Below, piece by piece: positions 1 through 5,187 of a stretch of 5,187 nt of DNA (position 1 is the stretch's first letter; each line of letters starts with the position of its first letter). The DNA is from Planctomycetota bacterium (GTDB taxonomy: Bacteria > Planctomycetota > UBA11346). Location of the stretch: assembly GCA_024641365.1 (NCBI GenBank), contig JAHEDF010000319.1, positions 1-5,187 on the forward strand. Reading direction: 5' to 3'. The notes under the pieces are model-generated. The model saw only the letters and a program-made list of their open reading frames with translations, was not told the DNA's origin and made no database searches. Position numbers and translations under genes: made by a program.

Positions 1-461
1 CATCCATGTTCGATTTAAAAACCAATAAACTCCGCCCCGACGGCTGGACCTCTGCTTACGCAGCAGGCCTACCAATTTTCCCACTCGTCATTCGCCACGA
101 CGAATTAAGACAGGGATTAATAAAGCACGCCATGCGCGTCACCGTCCGCCGCTCACGCAAAGCCTATATTTATCCAGCCACCCACTACGCCAGTCGCCTA
201 ACCGACGACAATCTCCCCCGCATGGGCGAACGCTTCCGCCTCAAAGCCGACTTCGACATCACGCCTTTTTCGCCGCACGTACAAACCATCCTCAAAGCCC
301 TTAAAAAATACGGCATGCTCGTAGCCGACAACGGCATCGAATGGGCCATTTCGTGTACGCCCGATTCGCGAATTCCTGAACTGCACGAAGAACTGCGTCG
401 CATTAAAGGGTCTGCGTTTGAGGTGGTTGTTGCGCCGCCGGATTACAAAGTGCCTAAATAA
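1..461 (+). CDS. Conserved hypothetical protein, C-terminal part (5' end outside window)
   Basis: The reading frame is open to the left edge (codons begin at base 3) and stops with TAA at 459-461, giving about 152 residues. The ATG at base 6 is probably internal: the segment FDLKTNKLRPDGWTSAYAAG continues a region that, as I recall the family, sits well inside larger secreted proteins of unknown function with a core like FDL-S-ALRP-GWTSADAAGLPI-P-LVRYDE. Further family-like blocks are the IKHAMRVTV stretch, the YIYPATHYAS stretch, the LPRMGERFRLKADFDI stretch, the ILKALKKYGMLVADNG stretch and the late FEVV. No catalytic motif is evident and I assign no function. Base composition is more GC-rich than the two right-hand genes, which may reflect different origin or expression. 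A strong terminator-type hairpin follows 62 nt after the stop. Family recognition is from memory, so it is moderately sure; that it is coding is nearly certain. Confidence 0.85.
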   Translation, partial: SMFDLKTNKLRPDGWTSAYAAGLPIFPLVIRHDELRQGLIKHAMRVTVRRSRKAYIYPATHYASRLTDDNLPRMGERFRLKADFDITPFSPHVQTILKALKKYGMLVADNGIEWAISCTPDSRIPELHEELRRIKGSAFEVVVAPPDYKVPK

Positions 462-523
462 TATATTTAGTTGTAAATATTTATATGTCGGTTGCCGAAA
501 GGCGAGCGGATGTCGAGTGACGG

Positions 524-558
524 TGGGCGAATGACCAAAGGTCATTCGCCCATTTTTT
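524..558 (+). terminator. Rho-independent terminator for the rightward partial gene
   Basis: The arms TGGGCGAATGACC (524-536) and GGTCATTCGCCCA (540-552) pair perfectly over 13 bp around an AAA loop, followed by six T (553-558). This is a textbook intrinsic terminator on the + strand, 62 nt after the TAA of the upstream gene. It is the second hairpin of repeat copy A, so the terminator is delivered by a repeat. Confidence 0.9.
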
Positions 559-574
559 CAAAGCGTAGCGCCGT

Positions 575-599
575 AAAAAAACCACGACAAAGTCCGTGG
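575..599 (-). terminator. Rho-independent terminator for the leftward esterase gene
   Basis: Read on the - strand this is CCACG, G bulge, AC, TTT loop, GT, CGTGG followed by seven T (complement of A575-581). The stem is 5+2 bp with a single bulged base. It lies 219 nt beyond the esterase stop codon, but would be only about 30 nt away without the inserted 178-bp element and its duplicated 11 bp. With the hairpin at 524-558 it makes the repeat a two-way terminator between convergent genes. Confidence 0.8.
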
Positions 600-605
600 G
601 GTTTG

Positions 606-616
606 GGGCGAAGCCC
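606..616. repeat. 11-bp direct repeat, left flank of inserted element (target duplication)
   Basis: GGGCGAAGCCC here is identical, in the same orientation, to 795-805. The pair flanks the 17-bp terminal inverted repeats of the element between them. Since the 11-mer is nearly its own reverse complement (GGGC-GAA-GCCC), only the GAA centre reveals it is a direct, not inverted, repeat. Confidence 0.7.
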
Positions 617-794
617 AATGCTATTAAGCTAAGCAATAAATGACCTCAATTCACATGGAGAACCGGAGCGATTTATAGCGTATAAGCACATTCAATTAGC
701 TATGAAATTCTTCAATTTCATAGGGAATCGATTACAGCATCATTCTTCGGTTCTCCGGTTCTCCATGTGAATAATCTCTTAGCTTAATAGCATT
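617..794. mobile_element. MITE-like 178-bp inverted-repeat element
   Basis: The ends are perfect 17-bp terminal inverted repeats: AATGCTATTAAGCTAAG (617-633) and its reverse complement (778-794). A second perfect 20-bp inverted pair lies inside (649-668 with 753-772), and a central hairpin has a 10-bp stem and CTTC loop (700-709 with 714-723). An octamer GGTTCTCC is tandemly doubled at 749-764. There is no coding capacity. Flanking 11-bp direct repeats and the uninterrupted counterpart in copy B support insertion as a unit, presumably mobilised by a transposase encoded elsewhere. The long duplication would fit an IS4-type enzyme, but that is a guess. Alternatively it is a long structured RNA region; the direct repeats argue for transposition. 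Confidence 0.75.
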
Positions 795-805
795 GGGCGA
801 AGCCC
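795..805. repeat. 11-bp direct repeat, right flank of inserted element (target duplication)
   Basis: This second copy of GGGCGAAGCCC follows directly on the right terminal inverted repeat. Removing 617-805 rebuilds an uninterrupted GGGGC-GAA-GCCCC hairpin followed by GAAACAAAAAGC, which is the arrangement seen in copy B. Confidence 0.7.
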
Positions 806-818
806 CGAAACAAAAAGC
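795..818 (+). repeat. Intergenic structured repeat, copy A, right end
   Basis: This is the right-hand remainder of copy A: GGGCGAAGCCCC then GAAACAAAAAGC (807-818). The last 12 bases are identical to 2245-2256 of copy B. The repeat end overlaps the esterase stop codon (818-820) by one base. Confidence 0.75.
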
Positions 819-1606
819 TATTTATTTTGAATCAGCGCAATCGCTTTTTCGGCAAACCGTATACCGAGGGTGTCGTAGCCCTTCTCGCTGTAATGCAAAC
901 CGTTCTGCATTTCCCCATTTTTTTCTATATCGTTCAGGTCGTCCGTATTAATCCATGCACAGTTTTTGTTTTCCTCTGCGTATTTAACCTGCAGTTCACG
1001 CATTTTATTCCATCCCGGATTATCTCCATCTAGGCCATAGTCACTAAGACGACCAATGACAATATTGATTGAGCTTATTTTCAGGTCGCTCTTCAGTCGC
1101 TCGATAATGCGATTAAAGCTCTCAAAGTATTGCTCAACTCGTTCTGGTTTGGAATCACTCTCGCCTTGCATCCAACAAAACGTCACAGTGTCATAGGTTT
1201 TTCCTTCGGTTTGCTTTTTTACGGCTTCCATTAACGCGTCATAAAGCGAGCCGAATTCAGCTTCAAATTCTTCTTTCGTCCTCGGTTTTCGGTCGGGTCG
1301 TGCTCTTCCTTGTGGTATAGGTGTGCCTTCGGGCCATTTATAATCCTTATCCCACAAGAGAATAGGTGCACCTCGTTTGGCATTGCGTGCAATTATGACG
1401 TTATCCTTGCCAAAGGCCTTCTCGACGGTGGCATTGAAGGTTTCGGACTTCATATGGTACATGTTGGACTGGCCAGACAAAATGAACAAATGATGTTGGG
1501 GTTTTTCAGTTGCAGGGCCCGTAGGCGTAGTGCCTTCTTCTGCCCGGCTGCTGAAACTGATGGCCATGAAGATTATTATGAGCGCGGCGATGGATAGTTT
1601 CTTCAT
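818..1606 (-). CDS. Secreted SASA-family (sialate O-acetylesterase-like) carbohydrate esterase
   Basis: This is a predicted exported SGNH-type esterase that would remove acetyl groups from sugars or polysaccharides. The 262-residue product starts with MKKLSIAALIIIFMAISFSS, a Sec signal peptide with likely cleavage after SRA (about residue 22). The mature part has the SASA block I, SGQSNM (residues 44-49, serine 47 the expected nucleophile), the WMQGESDS block (145-152), and the C-terminal LHYSEKGYDTLG block with expected catalytic His238. The position three residues before this histidine, often Asp in the DxxH motif, is Asn235. I chose ATG at 1604-1606 over the in-frame ATG at 1640-1642 because the signal peptide begins there and AGGA lies 10 nt upstream. 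The gene stands alone, with a 652-nt gap to the upstream operon. Its exact sugar substrate is not visible. Confidence 0.88.
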   Translation of the reverse strand: MKKLSIAALIIIFMAISFSSRAEEGTTPTGPATEKPQHHLFILSGQSNMYHMKSETFNATVEKAFGKDNVIIARNAKRGAPILLWDKDYKWPEGTPIPQGRARPDRKPRTKEEFEAEFGSLYDALMEAVKKQTEGKTYDTVTFCWMQGESDSKPERVEQYFESFNRIIERLKSDLKISSINIVIGRLSDYGLDGDNPGWNKMRELQVKYAEENKNCAWINTDDLNDIEKNGEMQNGLHYSEKGYDTLGIRFAEKAIALIQNK

Positions 1607-1616
1607 GTAATTGTTT

Positions 1617-1620
1617 TCCT
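1617..1620 (-). promoter_or_regulatory. Ribosome binding site of the esterase gene
   Basis: On the - strand AGGA precedes ATG 1606-1604 with 10 nt between. It supports this start against the upstream in-frame ATG at 1642, from which the extra residues MITVIINQENNY would spoil the signal peptide. Confidence 0.6.
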
Positions 1621-1642
1621 GGTTAATTATGACGGTGATCAA

Positions 1643-1883
1643 TGTCGTGAAAAATAAAATGTATCAAGATAGATTACGAATTCGGCATGTGTCGGAAAGC
1701 TTATTCCAGCTTAGTGAGCACAGTTTGTTATCCACGTCTTTGTTTTGTTAGTGTTTACGAAGAACAGCGAAATTTTGTACAATAAAGTTTCATCCTGGCC
1801 ACTAAAATAATAGACATTTAAACGCTAAAACAGACATAAAGTTTCGCCATTCACCCTATGTTCCCAACGCGTCTACCCATGAT
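1643..1883. other. Non-coding upstream region of the esterase gene
   Basis: This AT-rich stretch has no credible gene on either strand. It must hold the promoter of the esterase gene, but I found no convincing -35/-10 pair; CATAAT near 1628-1633 on the - strand is a weak -10 candidate with a poor -35. A small imperfect feature is the inverted pair AAGCT/AGCTT at 1697-1712. Confidence 0.5.
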
Positions 1884-1935
1884 GGCGGGCATCGCCCGCC
1901 CCGGACGCCGAGTGGTGGTGCGCGGATACAATCGG
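1884..1935 (+). repeat. Degenerate partial copy (C) of the intergenic repeat
   Basis: A perfect 7-bp hairpin GGCGGGC-ATC-GCCCGCC (1884-1900) is followed by CGCCGAGTGGTGG (1907-1919) and CGGATACAATCGG (1923-1935), closely matching CGCCGAGTGACGG and CGGATACAATCGG in copy B (2128-2140 and 2145-2157 region). The match stops at 1935, where copy B continues into its second stem arm. The hairpin occupies the place of the small first hairpin of copy A. A possible right-hand remnant is TTCGCCCA near 2062-2069 followed by GGCGC-GCA-GCGCC (2070-2082) and AAAATACG. Confidence 0.55.
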
Positions 1936-1946
1936 AATTAATTAAT

Positions 1947-2037
1947 GACAGGCACAACGACGCCCCAGACTTAACTATGTCATAGCCGTAGGCCAATTTG
2001 CAATGGATTGACCTAGTAAGGAAATGAGATGCCTGTC
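1947..2037. repeat. 91-bp segment bounded by short inverted repeats
   Basis: GACAGGCA (1947-1954) and TGCCTGTC (2030-2037) are a perfect 8-bp inverted pair bounding a non-coding segment. It sits between the left piece and the possible right piece of copy C, so it could be another small insertion. Eight base pairs are few and no flanking duplication is clear. Confidence 0.35.
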
Positions 2038-2140
2038 CCGTGAAAATAGAATAGTTCGCCGTTCGCCCAGGCGCGCAGCGCCCCAAAATACGTCCATCAA
2101 AAAAATACTCAGTTGGAAAAACCCGAACGCCGAGTGACGG

Positions 2141-2181
2141 TTGGCGGATACAATCGGCGCAGCCGATCCGCCAATTTTTTT
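2141..2181 (+). terminator. Terminator-type hairpin facing right, in repeat copy B
   Basis: TTGGCGG (2141-2147) pairs with CCGCCAA (2168-2174) and ATCGGC (2153-2158) with GCCGAT (2162-2167), with a 5-nt bulge and GCA loop, then seven T (2175-2181). It has the form of a + strand terminator, but no rightward gene lies upstream in the window. It may block antisense transcription into the DUF1552 operon, or simply come with the repeat. Confidence 0.65.
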
Positions 2182-2196
2182 CAAGCGAAGCGCCGT

Positions 2197-2221
2197 AAAA
2201 AAAGTCACGACAAAGTTCGTG
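2197..2221 (-). terminator. Terminator of the DUF1592/DUF1552 operon
   Basis: On the - strand CACG, bulged A, AC, TTT loop, GT, CGTG is followed two bases later by seven T. It lies 38 nt beyond the DUF1552 stop. The stem (4+2 bp) is weaker than its counterpart in copy A, but the adjacent 7-bp hairpin at 2228-2245 may help halt transcription. Confidence 0.6.
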
Positions 2222-2258
2222 GGAGCGCGAGGGCAAAAGCCCTCGAAACAAAAAGCCC

Positions 2259-3620
2259 TCACCCATTCATTAGTTGTTTGATGGGTCCTTCTTGATTGAA
2301 TTTGATACCGACATCTTTATCGCCATAATGGCTGATTGGATTTCCATAGGCATTTAAGATCGTCGTATAGAAATTGCCTAACGTTTTATGTCCTGAATTG
2401 CTGTATTCAGGTAAGCGAATATAGCGACCGCCACCAATGTTCATTTTCACTTTATCGCCTGAAAGAATTACAAATGGCACGGCAGTGCCTTTACTATGGT
2501 GGGCCTCGCCATTTTCAGGAAGGTACATAATGATGGTATTGTCAAACATGGTGCCATTGCCTTCAGGCATTTTCTTCAGGCCGGTTATAAGCTTGTCTAT
2601 CAAAGACATATGGTGCGTGCGGAGTTTCTCTCTGACTTGTAATGCAGGCAGGCCGCCAAGTGGTTTATTATGACCAATATCATGTAAGCCAATAACTTCA
2701 TCCATAACGCCACTGACCGGGGTGCCCAAAACATCAAGGGTAAATGTGGCTGAGTTGGTGAGCCCTGCATACATAGATGCTAATGCTAATTCGACAAAAG
2801 CATTGTGCTGTTCCACCGTATTGAATTTATCAGCCATTAAATCATCGCTTAATTTTGGCGCATACTTTTTGATCTGATCTTTCATGGCAAGCAGCTGCGC
2901 ATTACGTTTGATGACCGCATCAACAGATTGTGTATATGTGTCGTATTTTCTGAAATTATCTTCGTCTTTTATTGCCTTGCTCATTCCGGAAAGATTACCA
3001 TGTAAAAATTTATACATGTTATTTTCTGTCTCATTTTTTACTTGTATGCTTTTGTCAGAACTGGCATGAGCAAATATTGTTTCAAAAGCTGCTTTTGGTG
3101 AGGCAAAGGCAAAGTTAGGCTGCCTTGGACCAAATGATGACAAGCCATCGATTACACCGACCATACCGTCTTTACTGATGAATTCCATGTGGTCAAAAGG
3201 AGTTGGGAACATGCGGCCCAAGATGACATCAACTGAGGCGCGGGGAATACTGTCGGTACGGCCAGGCTGAACTTTACTGACAACCAGTGGGGCTTGTCCT
3301 GCTTCATGGCCCATCGTGCACATTTTTGCAGACAGACCATTTAATAAAGTGAGATGATTTTTGTGCTTATTAAGCGGCTCCATCCAAGACGGAAGTTCAT
3401 GTTTATCAAGCGAGACCTCCATAGACGTCTCTTTATCTGTGATAGAGGGAGGCACTATCCAATTAGGAGCGATGCCGCTGCTTTTCCGTAAAAAAATAAA
3501 TCTGGGTGTTCCACTGCTAGACCCTTTCCCGGTCTCGGCTGACAATGGCACATGGGATAACGTACATAGCCCAGCAATACCAAAGGCAGAAGATCTTAGA
3601 AAGTCGCGTCGGTTTTTCAT
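2259..3620 (-). CDS. DUF1552 family protein, Tat-exported
   Basis: The 453-residue product matches the DUF1552 family (PF07586) in length and landmarks, a family of unknown biochemical function common in Planctomycetes and Verrucomicrobia. It begins MKNRRDFLRSSAFGIAGLCT, a twin-arginine signal (NRRDFLR) with hydrophobic stretch and likely cleavage after LSA (about residue 28), so it should be exported folded. Family-like blocks are PRFIFLRKSSGIAPNWIVP near 39-57, an LTLLNGLSAKM segment near 91-101, PRASVDVILGRM near 126-137, LHDIGHNKP near 313-321, a DNTIIMYLPENGEAHHSKG segment near 361-379, and the late NFYTTILNAYGNP followed by HYGD. ATG 3620-3618 is preceded by AAGGA at 9 nt, overlapping the upstream gene's stop codon. 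It sits 12 nt after the DUF1592-type gene, the usual partnership, so the two products probably work together outside the cytoplasm. Confidence 0.9.
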   Translation of the reverse strand: MKNRRDFLRSSAFGIAGLCTLSHVPLSAETGKGSSSGTPRFIFLRKSSGIAPNWIVPPSITDKETSMEVSLDKHELPSWMEPLNKHKNHLTLLNGLSAKMCTMGHEAGQAPLVVSKVQPGRTDSIPRASVDVILGRMFPTPFDHMEFISKDGMVGVIDGLSSFGPRQPNFAFASPKAAFETIFAHASSDKSIQVKNETENNMYKFLHGNLSGMSKAIKDEDNFRKYDTYTQSVDAVIKRNAQLLAMKDQIKKYAPKLSDDLMADKFNTVEQHNAFVELALASMYAGLTNSATFTLDVLGTPVSGVMDEVIGLHDIGHNKPLGGLPALQVREKLRTHHMSLIDKLITGLKKMPEGNGTMFDNTIIMYLPENGEAHHSKGTAVPFVILSGDKVKMNIGGGRYIRLPEYSNSGHKTLGNFYTTILNAYGNPISHYGDKDVGIKFNQEGPIKQLMNG

Positions 3621-3629
3621 AATGGAGAA

Positions 3630-3634
3630 TCCTT
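3630..3634 (-). promoter_or_regulatory. Ribosome binding site of the DUF1552 gene, overlapping the upstream stop
   Basis: On the - strand the TAA stop of the DUF1592-type gene runs into AAGGA, 9 nt before ATG 3620-3618. The overlap of stop and ribosome site suggests translational coupling of the two genes. Confidence 0.65.
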
Positions 3635-5187
3635 ACTGTTTGCTTATATTTTCTGAGGAGTTTTTACGATTAATAAATGAATCCGATGACAATATTGCCA
3701 CCAAAAGTTCTTTGAAGCTGCCGCCACTTTTTATATAAGCGTTGTCAGCTTCTATGAGCGTTTTCGAATCGGACAGCATTTCATTACGACCCATGAAGTA
3801 ACGGAAAACATTCCGCACAAAAACCTGCCGCACGCGTTCAGATTTGGCCAACCTGGTAATAAGGTCCTGAGCATTTTTCACGTCCCCATCTAAACTTTTA
3901 TCCCCGGTACCGTCCAGATAACCAGATGCATCAACGGGTTTTGTCTTATAGATATTCTGGGTAATTTCCTTTTCACCATAAAGCATACGACGGATCACTT
4001 TTTGTGTCCCGATAATCATATCTTCATGCTCAAGGTTTTCTTGCGTACGGTACCGACCAAAATCATCATAGTGTTCAAACGTGTTTCCAAGCGGGTTCAT
4101 CTTTTTATGACATCCAATACAGTCTGGAGCCTCAGTAACGGCAAAGCGTTCGCGAATTGTTTTATCGTGATCATCCGGGATTGCTGCATCAACAGTGATT
4201 GGCACTTCGGGGATATAACCGCCTAGCAGCTTCTCTCGTATCCATTTTCCACGTTTTACAGGATCAGTATGACAGTTGTGAGCATGGGCAATTAACCAGG
4301 CCGGATGGGTGAGTATCCCCATTCTGTTTTTGGCTTGCGTAGGAAATTTTGGATCCAAGGAATCTAAACCATAAAATCGTTCTAAAACGTCTGGTCCTGG
4401 TAATGGCAGCGGTGGTGTTTTATCGGCATTTGGTCCAAACATAGTTTGGTATTTTTTAAACACTTCATTCGGATTGTAATTACGTTTTCCAAAGTGTGAG
4501 CCGCCAAATTTTTTGCCAAGCTCACCTTTTAAACTGTTTTCTTCGCTTTTGCTAAAACTTTTCTTTCCGTTTAATTTTGACAGATAAAATTTGTAAATGG
4601 CTCTGTGGTTTTCGATTTCTTTTTTAGCGCCATCAACGCTGTAGTCATAAGCCGCAAAAAACTCGTTTGAAGTAAGCAGCTTGTTTAGAACTTCTTTATC
4701 CTGTTTGAGAATGTGCAAAACAAAATTATCGGCGTCATCAATAATGGTGCCAATTGCATTCCAGGTGAATTTGAAGGAGACAGGTTTTCTCGGATTGTAT
4801 ACACCTTCAAAGCGATCATCTTCTTTAAAGATAGTTCTGGTTTTAATATATCCGAAGTAATCTCTGAAGAAGCGAAGAATTCGTGGTTTGGCAATAGTAT
4901 CATCATTGAGAATACGACGAACTTCTCGCTCATAATCAGCTTTTGTTGTGAGTTTGCCGTTTTGGACTGCGGACATCAGTTGCGGGTCGGGAATCCAGTC
5001 AGTCAAAGCGTACGAGATGGCGTAACTTCCTTCACGGGGCGTGAGCTTGCCATTTTCCCCGATTTCACTGCGGTAAAAGAACTCAGGCTCCATCAAAATA
5101 GCCGTCAGGGTTTTTTCTAAGGCTTCAATGTGCCCACCGGCTTTGATATTTTCCTTAGTAAATTTTAAATAGCGTTCAATCTCCTCA
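3633..5187 (-). CDS. DUF1595/DUF1592/DUF1588/DUF1585 haem-motif protein (N-terminus outside window)
   Basis: The - strand frame is open to the right edge, giving 517 residues up to TAA at 3635-3633. The TTG at 5096 and ATG at 5093 are internal, since the preceding 30 residues (EEIERYLKFTKENIKAGGHI...) are the tail of DUF1595. Order in the fragment: end of DUF1595 (1-40), DUF1592 (about 50-175), a long linker, DUF1588 (about 288-383) with CIGCH at 356-360 (bases 4107-4121) and NPLG just after, and DUF1585 (about 417-508), which ends in an SSDSFINRK segment. CxxCH suggests covalent haem c, so the protein should act outside the cytoplasm. Family members usually carry a further cytochrome-like domain and DUF1587 before this part. 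Biochemical role is unknown. The segment at about 175-285 is longer than usual and rich in Lys and Gly. It is the first of the two visible operon genes. Confidence 0.9.
   Translation of the reverse strand, partial: EEIERYLKFTKENIKAGGHIEALEKTLTAILMEPEFFYRSEIGENGKLTPREGSYAISYALTDWIPDPQLMSAVQNGKLTTKADYEREVRRILNDDTIAKPRILRFFRDYFGYIKTRTIFKEDDRFEGVYNPRKPVSFKFTWNAIGTIIDDADNFVLHILKQDKEVLNKLLTSNEFFAAYDYSVDGAKKEIENHRAIYKFYLSKLNGKKSFSKSEENSLKGELGKKFGGSHFGKRNYNPNEVFKKYQTMFGPNADKTPPLPLPGPDVLERFYGLDSLDPKFPTQAKNRMGILTHPAWLIAHAHNCHTDPVKRGKWIREKLLGGYIPEVPITVDAAIPDDHDKTIRERFAVTEAPDCIGCHKKMNPLGNTFEHYDDFGRYRTQENLEHEDMIIGTQKVIRRMLYGEKEITQNIYKTKPVDASGYLDGTGDKSLDGDVKNAQDLITRLAKSERVRQVFVRNVFRYFMGRNEMLSDSKTLIEADNAYIKSGGSFKELLVAILSSDSFINRKNSSENISKQ

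Larger units (their letters stand above)
491..616 (+). repeat. Intergenic structured repeat, copy A, left part (interrupted by insertion)
   Basis: This is the left part of a modular repeat that recurs at 2112-2257. In order it holds a small hairpin with a GAAA loop (GCC/GGC, 494-503), the conserved linker CGAGTGACGG (514-523), a 13-bp hairpin plus T6 (524-558), the conserved block around AGCG-AGCGCCGT (562-574), A7 (575-581), a hairpin with AAA loop and one bulged base (582-599), then the start of a GGGGC-GAA-GCCC hairpin (605-616). At 616 it is broken by a 178-bp inverted-repeat element and resumes at 795. The plain reading is a mobile or dispersed intergenic repeat that carries terminators; its name, if it has one, is unknown to me. 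Confidence 0.8.
2112..2257 (+). repeat. Intergenic structured repeat, copy B (complete)
   Basis: This is the uninterrupted version of the module order in copy A: linker CGAGTGACGG (2131-2140), long hairpin plus T7 (2141-2181), AAGCGAAGCGCCGT (2183-2196), A7 (2197-2203), a hairpin with AAA loop and a bulged base (2206-2221), a perfect 7-bp CGAGGGC-AAAA-GCCCTCG hairpin (2228-2245), and the end block GAAACAAAAAGC (2245-2256). The left limit near 2112 is set by weak similarity (GTTGG...CCCGAACG against GTTGCC...GGCGAGCG). The end lies 2 nt from the DUF1552 stop codon. Linkers match copy A almost exactly, whereas the stems have changed sequence and still pair. Confidence 0.82.

Noticed and set aside
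198..545. Minus-strand open frame overlapping the left-edge gene
   Set aside because: It is antisense to a family-like coding sequence and starts inside the terminator hairpin.
491..818. CRISPR array or riboswitch
   Set aside because: There is no regular spacing of repeats and the structure lies downstream of genes, not before a start codon.
1607..1642. Longer esterase start at ATG 1640-1642
   Set aside because: It adds 12 polar residues before a clear Sec signal peptide; the ribosome site fits the inner ATG.
1697..1712. AAGCT/AGCTT inverted pair as an operator
   Set aside because: Five base pairs in AT-rich DNA are expected by chance and no promoter is placed near it.
1856..2266. Open frames on the minus strand (136 and 95 residues) and a plus-strand one at 2113-2295
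   Set aside because: They run through the hairpin repeats, have no ribosome site or domain and consist largely of translated repeat.
3361..3738. Plus-strand open frame of 125 residues
   Set aside because: It is antisense to the DUF1552 start and the end of the DUF1592-type gene, both well supported.
5091..5096. TTG or ATG as start of the DUF1592-type protein
   Set aside because: The frame remains open to the edge and the upstream residues belong to DUF1595.
4713..5120. Plus-strand open frame of 135 residues
   Set aside because: It is antisense to the DUF1592 domain and has no recognisable motif.

Overview
The window looks like chromosomal DNA from a member of the PVC group (Planctomycetes, Verrucomicrobia, Lentisphaerae and relatives). 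The main reason is a gene pair typical of those phyla: a DUF1595/DUF1592/DUF1588/DUF1585 protein with a CxxCH haem motif, followed by a Tat-exported DUF1552 protein. A secreted SASA-type (sialate O-acetylesterase-like) esterase lies nearby. The exact phylum cannot be fixed from the sequence. The genes on the right are AT-rich. The fragment on the left has visibly higher GC (about 55 % by hand count over the first 240 bases, against about 37 % in a sampled line of the DUF1592-type gene).

Layout. Bases 1-461 (+) hold the C-terminal part of a conserved hypothetical protein that enters from outside the window. Bases 462-817 are non-coding: a hairpin-rich repeat (copy A) that acts as a two-way terminator, split by a 178-bp miniature inverted-repeat element flanked by an 11-bp duplication. 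Bases 818-1606 (-) encode the SASA-like esterase. Bases 1607-2258 are non-coding: the upstream region of the esterase gene, a degenerate repeat relic (copy C) and a second complete repeat (copy B). Bases 2259-3620 (-) encode the DUF1552 protein. Bases 3633-5187 (-) encode the DUF1592-type protein, whose N-terminus lies beyond the right edge.

How it works together. The DUF1592-type and DUF1552 genes are 12 nt apart and almost certainly co-transcribed leftwards; repeat copy B begins 2 nt after the DUF1552 stop and supplies the terminator. The esterase is a separate leftward gene. It converges on the rightward partial gene, and repeat copy A between them has one terminator-type hairpin facing each way.

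The most unusual content is this intergenic repeat family. The two complete copies share conserved linkers, but their stems differ in sequence while pairing is kept, and both end at the stop codon of a leftward gene. Copy B also serves as a close paralogue of the empty site that dates and delimits the miniature-element insertion in copy A.
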